From Membranipora membranacea (Eukaryota > Bryozoa > Gymnolaemata > Cheilostomatida > Membraniporidae), in assembly GCA_914767715.1 (NCBI GenBank), contig OU612067.1, positions 26,448,162 to 26,512,161 of the forward strand: a DNA stretch of 64,000 nucleotides. The letters are read 5' to 3'. The notes below the pieces were generated by a model. The model saw only the letters and a program-made list of their open reading frames with translations, was not told the origin of the DNA and did no database searches. Shown piece by piece: positions 1 through 11,059 of the stretch. How positions within the stretch are numbered: position 1 is the stretch's first letter; every line of letters starts with the position of its first letter. Position numbers and translations under genes: made by a program.

Positions 1-31
1 TTTAAAGGGGAAACGACACATTTCTACTTAC

Positions 32-3000
32 ATATCCATTTCTGTTTTAGCGGTCTCTATCGCACTCTCAACAGCTTTGTTGAGCTGGAAATCTAGATGT
101 TCATAGTCTGTTGTTCCTTTGGCTGCTACCTTCTCCTGGGGAGACCCACTGGAAGAATAAAGAGACATGCTCCATCAAATATGTACTGTAATTAGGGCTT
201 TACCAATGTGTTTGATCAGTGTCTGCTTGTACTCAAATTGGTGTAAGGGTGTGAATAACATGGGATGGTTAGATGAGTGAGAAGTATAAGGAAATTTTGC
301 AGATTAAATTGATTTATCACCTGATAGTTCTGCAATACAAGGTTGCACTGCTTAACACACATTGCACAGTGCCTGTGTAATGAGGAGCACATCATACTAG
401 AAATTTGGAGATATTTATATAGTACCAATATTAATAAGGGTGACCCCAGGGCGTACCTTCTAAGAACATGACCATTGCTGGGTGGACGAGGCAAAAGACT
501 GTGGTGTATATAGTATTATATTCTGTAGATCAGCAATTTCCACAATTTACAAAAATTAAAAAAAAGAGTAGATTTGTTTAACTTACACATATCCTTGAAT
601 AAAGTCGAGAAGCGAAGCAATTGGTGGACCTTCAGCAGGGGAATGTTCATAGTTTAATCCAACATTACCAGTTCTACCAACAATCATCTACAATTTAAAA
701 ATTAGTGATTATAGTATTATTATAATCTGTGATAGTAAAACTTTGTGGGAGTTATCCCTGCATTGAAAAGTAGCAGACAACTTCAAGTTATTTACAGTGC
801 ATGCTGGGTAAGAGCATAAACACATAATACTAATTAGAAAACTATCATTGTAAGTTAGCACATATATATATATGTATACTATAGTATAATTTATACATGA
901 AGTATACTAAGGTCTATTTTATTATGCTGTTAAAGTAGACTATACATACAATTACTCTTTATTAGTAAGACACACGCTCTGAGATCTTTGAATATACAAT
1001 TTTAAACGCTAACGCCGTGACATAATGATATCAAAGTGCTCATATGACTGATTCATAGTAAAATATAAAACCATGTGAACAATCATACTTTTTATTGTAT
1101 ATTCAAATATAAATAGTAAACCAGTATTGCTGAAACATTGGTCATGAGAAAAAAAGAGATAGTTGGAAAATAACTTGGTTAAATGTTGGTTAAAATTGCA
1201 AGGGTAAGTCACTCACCACATCGTGGCGGTGAAATAGTGTGTGCCTTAAGGGTGAGGCTGCAATGACTGCGCCAATTTGCTCTCATAGTCAGTGGACTGC
1301 AGTGGGATCCGAACCCACAACCTTCAACACTTGCGTGCTGAAGGACTGGCGCTCTAACCACTGAGCCACCTCCTACTCCTACTATTATGATTTCAACACA
1401 CCTGTACAGTCTTGTCAAACCACCTGTTTGTGGACACTCCCTTAGACCCATCACCATATAACATCTGCCTGGCAGCTAGACTGAAGGGATCAGCATTCTG
1501 ATCCTGCGTGGAGCTGTAGGGTTTATCCAGACATAAGATAATTATAGATTTCTGGATCTTATCTAAATGAGCAGCGTTGTTACCCACTGTAAAGAAAGAT
1601 GGAATAATAAATCAGAAACTCAGAAAGGAGAAACAGTCTTTCCTTATTTATGGAGACGTTCCCTCTATTACATTACATACAATATATAGATGTGCAGACG
1701 TAGGACTGTACCTGGAGTTTCAGTCTTATTTGCACCTTTGTCCCATAATTGATGCCAGCAAAGACAACTAAATAATAAAGTAGAGCCTCATGAGGCTTTA
1801 CTAACAAACTCCGCGCATACAAATTCTTAGAGGAAGCAAAGGCAACACAATGAAAGCACCTAGAATAAGTTTTAGTAAACCAATGATAATAACAGTGATC
1901 TTTCTTCCCAGCCATTGAGAATGGGCAGCAAAATTTCTGATAAACGGAATTTTTTTTGTTGCTGCCAGATCAATAACCATGATATGTGCTGGGTTATCAT
2001 TATGTCTTAGAATAGTGTAGAGAGAATATGTTCTACACACTCACATTTGACTAGCTGTTTATGAGTTTGATACCAATTGTTTCTATGGCCGCTGGTCAGT
2101 ATCCCAAGAGCTGGTCCTTCATCTTGGGATTTCCTCACAATCTTAGACAGTAGTTTATGTATCTGCTTCTCATTGAGAGGCCGTCCATCAGCACCGTACA
2201 TGTCCACAGAGAAAAACTGTATTATAAATGAGACATACATCATATTTAAATTTCCTATGACAAAAAAAAGTGCAACTGAAACACAATTGAAATGCAATAT
2301 ATTACAATAATTGAAACTGAATTCTGAGTTTCTTTCTTTTGACAATCTAGAGCTATATATCATGATCAGTTCAGTATCATGTCAGTTTTTTATTATAAAT
2401 GAGAATATCATAATATATTCTGTGATAGATGTGCATTCAGTTCTGTCATGTATATTTTCATTTGATGAACTGAACAATTCATACCAAAAAGAACTCACAT
2501 TTCAACTTTCAAATAGAGACATCTAACCTGATTATTGTGCATGACTACGATATGTCTGGGAGCGTTTGGTTTGTTTGGTGGATTGACGACTAGTTTATCT
2601 CGTTTGTCTGCCGGTACTCTGCATGCTGAGAATATCCTATAATACTGAGACATACACAGCGGCCTACCAGCCAACATCTCAACCGCCAAATTCTCACTAA
2701 AATTAATACAACGGCATTAGTATATCATCATACCCGCCATGATCTATTTGTAGCAAACTCAAAACGCAAAAATTATATCCCAGTGCATAATATAGGAGAA
2801 CAATCAGAAGTAGTATCAACATCAATATTATATTATCTTATATATTATTTTTTTTGTATAAAAATGATTTGAGACTAGACTTAAATAAATATAACATTTT
2901 GAGCGTCTCCAACATTGAGCTAGTTCAACTAAAGAGTTGAGAGACTCACCAGCCACTCCCAGAAGATGGCAGACAAGAAGTAATCAGAACAATGAAAATG

Positions 3001-4801
3001 ACAAAGAATATAAGTTCACTTATTCATATTACTTACATAAATTACTTACTTAATATAACTTCACTTACTCAAATTACTTACTTAATATATATTCACTTAC
3101 TTGTCGATCTCCAGTTTGTACTCAATGACACCACGAGTTAGTTTAGCAGCGTAAGCCAACCATTCATCATCGGTATTAAACTTCTGAGAGGGCATTATCA
3201 TCCCTGGGTTACTGTTTATAACATTCGGTGCCCTACGGAAGAGAAAAGTTATTTAAAGTTATGACCAAAATTGCATCCATGGAGATAAAGATGAAATCGA
3301 GGCTCAACACATATCTAATTACCCAGCAAAATACTAGCCCTGTTCACTCGGCCACGGGTTTTGGTTGGCCGTGTGAACAGGGCTAGCAAAATACTTATCA
3401 TGAAATTTAGGGTACAAGCATTTTGTAATGGAAAAATATTTTAGTTGTACTTGTATGGTAACTTCTACTATTCCTGCAACACACAAACTTATTTCATGGT
3501 ACTATGGAACATACAGCTAAATTGTGGAACAGATATTAATGAAGTAAATAAGGAAGCTTCCCACTTTCCAGTGGAATACTATTTGTTCCCTGGAATGTCT
3601 TACCTGTAATCGAGATAGGCAGCATTAAGCCACCAATCAGAGAGCCAGTTATCTTTACCGACAGCATGTTTGAGTAAAAGCTCCTGTAACTTTGGTCCTT
3701 CTTCAACAGCAAATTTACTCACTATCTGTGAGACAGAGGAATGATAGTTATTGTTAGAGTTTTGACTGTACACAATCTTAGTTATAGCCTGTTAAATTTT
3801 ATTTGTACCCTGGAGGAAACAATCGCCATTTCTCACGGTCACCAGGAGTGATATAGCTAACATTTACTCACAATCTCTACATTATGAAGAGTCAAACCTC
3901 AGCAAGCCAAAATGTAGTGTTAGCTAACATTAAGTCACCCCTAGGCTCGCCAAACTAGACAGTAGCACACATTTCCGTCTCTATGGTACTGATAATGCCA
4001 CACAAAACGCTTCAGTTTGATTTGGAAATGATTCGGAGATGCCATGAAGAAGTGTTTCATGTTTATAGAATGATTTGTCAAAAGGTAGTGATTTATTCCG
4101 AAAAGAAAATTTGGTAGATTGTCCATTATCTGCCCGGCCATGCCAAATCTGTTAGCTGAAATGAATATTCCCCACAGTATACCCTGGATTCTCAGACACG
4201 TAGGCCTACTGCCTTGTTCATCTTTTTTTTATTTGAGAGTTATGCTGTAGGTTTAGTGAAATATCACAGCCAATATGACCTGTGGGTAATGCAACTATTA
4301 ACCAACGGGTGTATAATGAGAAGGATATTTTTGACGGGTTTTATACATAATGTGAAAACAATGGTATCTTTACACAGGCTGTTATAACAAAACGAGGGAA
4401 ATAGAATCATCTGAGGAGTGAGGACAGAGGAGGGAAAGTGTAGGCAGAAGTGAGGGAGTAAGGAGAGGGGGCGGAGGACAGTGGTGAAGGAGAAGGGGTG
4501 GAGGAGTAGGGGAGGAGGAGAAGGGGCGGAAGAGGGGGAGTTAAGGAGAAGGGGCGGAGGAGAGTGGTGAAGATGAAGGGATGGTGGAGAGGTATGAAAA
4601 TTAACTGATGAGAAAAATAATGCTGTCCGGACTTACCTCTTGAGTTTGGTTGAATTCTTCAGCAGTTGTGATTGGTTTAATAGAGGTGAGATATTTATCC
4701 AAGGTTTGTTCTAGAGCAGGTATTGGTAACTTTGGAAGATCTGCCTGCACAGAGAACATGCGACCTTTAGCTGGCCTTGACATTGTCGGCAGCAAGCAAC
4801 C
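32..4801 (-). CDS. Carnitine O-acetyltransferase-like protein (3' truncated by window edge)
   Basis: Transfers short acyl groups between CoA and carnitine, typically in mitochondria or peroxisomes. Exons in transcript order: 4801-4637, 3725-3604, 3232-3101, 2696-2528, 2216-2045, 1586-1402, 687-587, 148-32; all phases join without a break. The first usable ATG is at 4783, but the exon stays open to an acceptor at 4802, so a leader exon may lie upstream. Seen: LPKLPIPALEQTLDKYL at the N-terminus, NWLSDWWLNAAYL, RPLCMSQYYRIFSACRVP, GILTSGHRNNWY, NRWFDKTVQ and YEHSPAEGPP. These match the order of choline/carnitine acyltransferase motifs. The His of YEHSPAEGPP (about residue 324 from that ATG) corresponds to the catalytic His known in CRAT. 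The C-terminal portion lies outside the window. CROT is the main alternative; CRAT fits better around the QYY and HRN blocks. Confidence 0.9.
1205..1380 (-). repeat. tRNA-derived SINE, family 1
   Basis: In the intron between the sixth and seventh exons of the acyltransferase gene. The minus strand carries a Pol III box A-like TGGCTCAGTGGTTAGAGCG and a box B-like GGTTCGGATCC, spaced by a tRNA-like arm region, followed by about 80 bp of unrelated tail. The sequence differs from the tRNA-Phe-derived family at 44-64 kb. It is a fossil SINE rather than a tRNA gene, because no closed acceptor stem is visible. Confidence 0.6.
3010..3110. repeat. Short AT-rich tandem repeat (TTACTTACTTAAT type)
   Basis: Imperfect units built from CACTTACTCAAATTACTTAC recur two to three times. 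They abut the donor of the third acyltransferase exon (exon edge 3101). The repeat contains several TTACTTAC motifs, which on the minus strand read GTAAGTAA and so multiply potential donor sites. Confidence 0.6.
3335..3385. mobile_element. 51-bp foldback micro-element with 9-bp target duplication
   Basis: Arms TAGCCCTGTTCAC and GTGAACAGGGCTA plus a GGCCA/TGGCC extension form a near-perfect hairpin around a short GT-rich loop. The flanks GCAAAATAC (3326-3334 and 3386-3394) are an exact 9-bp direct repeat if the element starts at TA. Palindromic ends also allow a 7- or 11-bp reading. It lies in an acyltransferase intron. Confidence 0.75.
3906..3941. repeat. Dispersed repeat with core TTAGCTAACATTAAGTCACC
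   Basis: This 36-bp stretch recurs with a few changes at 22027-22062 and more loosely at 62261-62296. It lies in an acyltransferase intron. No terminal repeats or coding potential are visible, so the class of element is unknown. Confidence 0.5.
4412..4596. repeat. Polypurine minisatellite in acyltransferase intron 1
   Basis: About 185 bp with almost only A and G on the plus strand, made of variable units such as GGAGGAGAAGGGG and GGCGGAGGAC. G-runs of four or more recur, so the tract could adopt triplex or quadruplex structure. It ends about 40 bp from the first-exon donor at 4637. Confidence 0.75.
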
Positions 4802-7450
4802 CTGAAAATAACAAGTCCATGTAAAATTTCAAGTAGGAGATTCCCTGTGCAAATGCAGACACAACACCATTGATGAGGCTGCAACATTTTGCAGATAATG
4901 ACAACACAATCAGCGCAAAGAAAAAAGTGAATGAATTTTATGCAGGCAATGGCATGTACCTACCTAACTTGTTATTTCTGCAACAAGCATCAAAATGCTT
5001 AAGGGTACAACGTAACATTAAATGGACCTTGACCCTCGATTGACTAGTAATCGCTTACCATGCAAAAGATAAAATATTCACGAGTTGTAGACACACTGCA
5101 TACAAACAGGTTAGAGATAAAAGTATGAGGAGTAGTCAAAGTATCGGAGCTTATTCAGCGCTAGCTGATTATAGAATGAGGGGTTGAGCAACTGTAAATT
5201 CTGTTTTGGTACAAAGTCCAACTCTCAACTATTATTGCTGTTTGGCAATTTTCCATTAATATAACAGACTTCATAACAATCAAGCAAAAGATTATCCAGA
5301 AGTCTTTCCCCTCTCTCAATAAGTCATTGGCTTCTGTCCAAAGACCTCAAGGTTACCACTGGCTGAACTATTGGACTTCCTATAAGGCCAGAGAATAAAG
5401 TTCGGACTGTTTAAACTTATTAGATTTATTTTTTTATCTTTGTTTTAGAATGTACAATGAGAGAACCAAAACAAAGCTCTGTAAAGTGAACAGGATGTTG
5501 TCTGCAACAACAAATTATATAACTGGGTCCGGAGAATCATCTGATAATTGAATGTTACAGAATCCCTCTCGCAGCCGTACAAGCCATTTACCAATGAACT
5601 ATGTTACCTTAGAAAAAGATGAACAGGAACTCCTTATCTGCTCTTACAGCAAAAATAAATGCTGAACGTGTTGGTAGCTTACCTAACTTACAAGATGACG
5701 GAAAGAAGTTTTATGAAGCCTGTGTATTGTCTGGTATGGAATGGGAAAAATTTAACTGCTAAACTATTTATATATTTACATAGGCCTACATAGCCTACCA
5801 TTAAATTCACCACTACAATAATGACTTAGTTCCTGGAAGAGGTTGATGTGTTTGGTTTTTTGCTTGATGCCAACAAGGTAGTTATCGAAATGGAACTCAC
5901 TGTGGAAGGAGCGGGCCTGAGTGTATAGAAGTTAAGATAAAAACCTTTGCATGATTTGTTTTTCTGGTTAGCATTACTTTCTTTGGAATGTCTAGCATGC
6001 GCCTTACTGCAAAATACATTGGCACTGTGCCATGAATAATTTCTGTATCATATCCATGAGGTCACTTAACTAACCTTACAGCAGAATAAAACTTCACCAA
6101 GCCAGGTTATAAATGGATCATGATATCAAAAGGACATTATATGAAGCCTCTGTGATGCTTTTGCAAAATAAGATCCACTTACCAAAAAAGCCTTTCCGAT
6201 CAAAGATATAATAATATAAGGTGTTACTTAGCGGGATCCCATTCTAAATATCAACGTTTGATGCAGTGTCTTCAAACCTACAGGCCGCACATGTGACTAT
6301 GGTGACTTCATTCGACCAAAACACATAGACCTCATCAAGGACAAGGACATATATTAGATAAAAGAACCGAAGGCTAAGCCTCAGTAAAGGCCTAAATCTA
6401 GTCACCAGAGTGGGAGCTATTGGTCATATTCAATCGAAGCAGCATGGGAGGGTTTTGCAAACAAGAAATAGGACAAACAATGATACTCCGTATAGGCCTA
6501 GGCAGTAGCCAAATTAAAACTGAGAAATAGCCAAGGTTTTGTGTGATCGCCTACTAAGTCTCTACAGACTGGAACATTCTCTGCCATGTCAACTGATGAG
6601 TTATATTGTTTCTCATCAACTCGAACACAACTGACAAACATGAATGAGTGGGTATCAGTGTGAAAGCCATCAACGGAGATTTCAACAAGATGACAAACAT
6701 AAGAATCAGCACCATATCTTCAATTGTTTTTACTGACTAACAGGCATTTGACGCCTGCAACTTTTTGAACCATCACAAACAACCAAATAAACCAATCAAG
6801 ATCCTGTGTATGTGGGCTGAGCAACCTGCAGTTGTTGCATTGCAATACCAATTTCATCAAGCAAAGACTAGAAAATGTTGTTAGAGAAGTTGTTACTGTT
6901 AACACCACCATCATGGTGGTGACCAATGAACTAAACCACTAAACTAAAGGTTTAGTTCATTGATTGGTGGTGACCATGGAATATATATGAAACTGATGAA
7001 TGAAAGCAATGAGTCAATCTCCACTATGAGGAGGGTATTAATGTCTAATCTCTCTTGGTAAATCTAACTCAATTTCACACACAACACCTTATAGTTATTC
7101 ATGATGTAATATTTGAGCTCTGTCTCCTAGCCCCATAGATGAGACATGAAGTTAGTAATTCCAAATTCATAAATAGAACTTTGAACTTTCTTCCTTGTCT
7201 GATTTAAAGTGTGCATGCATGGTTATTTACCTTGGGAATTCTTCTGAATGCATTCATAATAAGTCTGTTGGTGTCAACATGCACTCTTCATGGAACTTAC
7301 GGCTGCACTCAGGGGAGCTTGGACCAATTAAGTGGATTACAGTGAGAGGTGGCGGTAACTTTCCACTGCAAAATATAATCAATCTGTCCACTTTTCCACA
7401 ATTGCCTAAATGATTATTTTTAGGAAAATGAGGGGATATGTGAAGAGTCC
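4802..7450. other. Intergenic stretch, no gene recognised
   Basis: Both strands hold only short frames with no recognised motif. It lies upstream of the acyltransferase gene and may contain its promoter and leader exon. The only clear structure is the inverted repeat at 6903-6972, where ACCAATGAACTAAACC pairs with its complement across a short loop next to a CACCACCAT/ATGGTGGTG palindrome. Confidence 0.6.
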
Positions 7451-8663
7451 TACGGCAGACGAGCTGCGCCAGGGGAGAAAATAATGTCAGATGGCGCAGC
7501 TCGGCTAGAGGCAATTTACATGTGGCGCAGCTCGGCTAGAGGCGATTTATGTGTGGCGCAGCTCGGCTAGTTTCAAAATTTGTTATCAAGAGCACATGAT
7601 TCCCAATATTGATAGACTTGTAAAAGTTTGCTCATCTGTCGGAACTGATAAATGAGCGGGAATTTATCACAGCTCTATTGTTCAAGAATCTAGCTGAAAA
7701 AGCAAGAGGACTATTTTTCATAAGTTGAACTAGGAGTGGCAGTCACAGCAGGGAGTCACAGTCAGTGTTTGAGAAGTTGCTTGACTTTCCCCACCTATGA
7801 TATGGCTGTAAGTATAGTATAGTATTCTCCACAATAAGGTATGAAAGTTATATTATTAAGGTAGTGATTAAGTATCACTATCATCATGTGAAGGAATGAT
7901 TGGATTGGATGTGATGATCATTTAAATAGGGCTACTTGTACTACCTTAACCTACTACTTCTCTCTTCTACCAAGGAGTATCAGCTTCCCTGGTTGCTCCT
8001 TGCTTCTAACACTCACATCATTGCACTTTCTTATTTTGGTTGGTTTGGGCTTTATTGTGTGGGTGCACAAACAAAGCAATGAGCCGCCCAATGTTTTGAT
8101 AGTTGGTAATGATGTTGATGAAATTAATATGTATCAATCAAGAGTGACTACTCACACTCACAGGCTACCTAGTGCTAGTACTAAAGGCTGCTACTGAGTG
8201 AGGAATGGTCACAGGCCTACTCCAACATCTGGGTCAATGGCAGTGAGTATTTGACTACTCTTTTGGGTTTTTTGTTGTTTGAAACCCAACCAGGGGGGGG
8301 GGGCAGTCAAACATTGCCAGAGACCAACCCAGGCTTTGGAGTAACTCGTGTATACAGTGTATACAATGTAAGGTGTGTAGTCATGTCTGCTAGATGTAGG
8401 GCATATACTGCAAGCGTAGAGAGGGCTTTAGAGCTCATCAAGTTACTTTGTTTAAAGTTTGACTGTGATTGATGTGTCAGTAATCTGTCCAAATAACATT
8501 TTTGTATGTTTACATGTTTTATTTTACAGCCTGTATGATTATGAAGGAGCATTTTAGAGATTAACCAGAGATAAGCCATAGTAATGATATGCAATCATCA
8601 CTAGACCGACTTAATCTTTGATCCCGTATAAACCTCAACATGTATCAGGATTGCATTGGTAAG

Positions 8664-8691
8664 ACCAAGGAGTAAGAGGGAACTCCTTGGT
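8664..8691. repeat. Short hairpin with core ACCAAGGAGT
   Basis: ACCAAGGAGT and ACTCCTTGGT form a 10-bp perfect stem with an 8-nt loop inside transposon copy 1; the same structure is at 12280-12307 in copy 2. Related hairpins occur outside the transposon at 30142-30174 and 41105-41137. Confidence 0.6.
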
Positions 8692-10016
8692 AAGACAGTG
8701 GCTTGTTCACTTAGCCGGATTTAAGATGCTGAGACTTCGCCAAGTAAAAGTATTTTCCAATGAACAACTAGAGATCCATGAGATTTTATACACAAAAATA
8801 ATGCCGTAGCACAGCTCATCGCCTAGTCTTTCAACATCTAACTGTAAGGTGTTGATAATAAATCAATGTCAAGCATGCAACTTCAGTTAGTATCCAATGC
8901 TGTTGATAGTGATACCTAGGGAGTTTTTGCGGTATCAATTAGATGAACAAACTTCATCAGGGTGCTTGGTCACTGGGTGCAGGCCCCAGAGAACTGAGAA
9001 GAAGGTTCATTGCGTAAGGCAGTCCTCGCACCCTGCTATACTCTGCTTAAATCTATCAATAATAACCAGATCAAATGATTCACAGTGTTTTGTGCTGATC
9101 ATTTTTATTTTCAGGTACATTGAATATAATATGTATAACGGCCACAGGTATTCTGGCTCGTAGTCACATTGTTCCAACTTTTTTGGGTCAAACCAAACGC
9201 ATATCCTTACTCCAACATTGGAGAGTGATAGTAAGTCCTTGGGTGAGCAAAAGATATCAGGGAGTATGTATGATCAAGGAGTTGGGGACAAAATATAACA
9301 ATTGTCCCTAACTCTCTGGTATGATTGTATCAGACATATGAGTTGTCTTCTCAACTAAAATCAATCCTCCTCCCAAGGTAGTCTGGTCATTTAGCTCAAT
9401 TAAACAATTCGTGCACAAATCGTTTACTCAGAATGCATAGGTATAGTTCTATCTATGAGAGAGTGATTTGGGAACGAGACCTAAGTAGGGCACCTAAGCT
9501 GTTTTTTATTCAACGAACTTTCAGTCACTGTTGACAAAATTCTCATCTATCTATGCGTTATTCTGTAGACTAAACAGCCAAGTCATATCATCCCTGCATG
9601 AATATAGATGGTAATACAGCTGTCACAAAAATGCGTCAAGTGAACTTTCTTAGGCATAGTATAATTATTATTGTGCTTAAATTACGTTACACAAAACAAA
9701 TAACGAAAAAAGAAATAAAGGGACCAGTTATGTCAGCTCCTCAACAACAAACAAACATGGTATGTAAGAAGAAAAAATAAAAATCCGACCAGAGAGAAAA
9801 CTTTGATAACAATTTGGTACCCACTTACAGATTACAGTTGTCAAGTCAGTTCACCGATGTATTTGTTGTCTATTAGAACTCACGATTGATTTGAATCAGC
9901 TTATCAGTGGCACTTTGGGCATTTACAATTCAAATGTGCTTGACTGCTTGAGTTCCTAAACTGAAAACCTGACCCACAAGCAATAAAAAAAATCAATAGA
10001 TACTAAGACCGAGGAG

Positions 10017-10209
10017 TTAGACTTCTGTAAAGAGGTCATCTGGGCTTCTTTGTGGCACTACGTTGCAGACTCGTATCTCATAGTTGATCGGCAAGTTGCG
10101 TGTCGGCATAATGATCATCCAGATGACTTTATTTCCAACAATATTATGATAGACCACTGGGCCATAGGCTAGTTTCAATGTTGTTGTCATCACCTTGTCT
10201 TCAACCGTT
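10017..10209 (-). other. Exon-like open segment carried in transposon copy 1
   Basis: On the minus strand a pyrimidine-rich acceptor (CCCTTTTCAG) precedes 64 codons and a TAA stop. The peptide has segments such as GPVVYHNIVGNKVIWM, NLPINYEIRV and PQRSPDDLFTEV. I do not recognise the family. It could be the last exon of the element's own gene or a captured host exon. The copy-2 equivalent is interrupted by a stop. Confidence 0.4.
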
Positions 10210-11059
10210 CTGAAAAGGGAAAATTATAATAGGATCAATTAATGCAGAAACCAAATGAGATGCTCAACTGTGAAAAAAAGTTCATATTCCTGGGTTAGAG
10301 ATAGAACTAAGAGGTCATTGAATGAAAGAATTGAATGTAATATGAAAGTCAAACATTGCTGCATACCCAGACAGGTTTTGGAGTAGGACCATTGGGTCAT
10401 AGATAGATAAGATAGTAGTCTGCCAGTGAGTGAGGGTGCTGCATCATCATCAACATTCCACCAATTCTTTGACTCCCATTCACTGTAACAATGAGTGATT
10501 CAATGACAAAAATAAAATACATACATACATAGATTCTACAGATTGGTCCAGGAACTGTCTGTAGTGGAAGAACAAGGAGTGCTCCTAGCTAGTCCCTGCT
10601 GGTCCTTGGTAAGACAGATTGGTTGGTGACAATCAGAACAGTTCACCTGACAGACTCCTCTCCTCTGTAAGTGTATATATCTTTTCTAAGGTGGCTCTAT
10701 GTTGAGAATGTCTGATAGTGATAACATTAAAAAGGTCACCTTTCAGTGCTCAGGCCAGTGAGTGATGCTCTAACCTCAAAGTCAGGCCTAGGACCCAATT
10801 ATCAGACTCAGCTATCAAGATGGTGCAGACTTAGTTGTTAACAATCATACCTCCAAAACCCAAGTTGACTCTAAATTTTTCCGACTATCAAATTCATGAG
10901 TTGTGTTCTCATGGCTTCAAAATTTGAAACTAGCCGAGCTGCGCCACACATAAATTGCCTCTAGCCGAGCTGCGCCACATGTTAATTGCATGTAGCCGAG
11001 CTGCGCCATTCCGAATTATTTTTACCACATGGCGCAGCTCGTCTGCCGTAGAGTCCATG

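Larger units (their letters stand above)
7451..11050. mobile_element. Non-autonomous DNA transposon copy 1 with iterated inverted ends
   Basis: Inverted ends of about 130 bp begin TACGGCAGACGAGCTGCGCC. Inside each end lie three to four spaced copies of GGCGCAGCTCGGCTA. The flanks GAGTCC at 7445-7450 and 11051-11056 look like a 6-bp target duplication. The 3.6-kb interior has no long frame and no recognisable transposase, so mobilisation in trans is inferred. It carries a short exon-like open segment at 10017-10209. The superfamily is not assigned; a 6-7 bp duplication excludes the classic 8-bp hAT and TTAA piggyBac patterns. Confidence 0.85.

Noticed and set aside
8897-9163. 88-codon plus-strand frame identical in both transposon copies (also 12508-12774)
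   Set aside because: Identity reflects recent copying of the whole element. The frame has no recognisable motif or splice context, so it is not evidence of a transposase.
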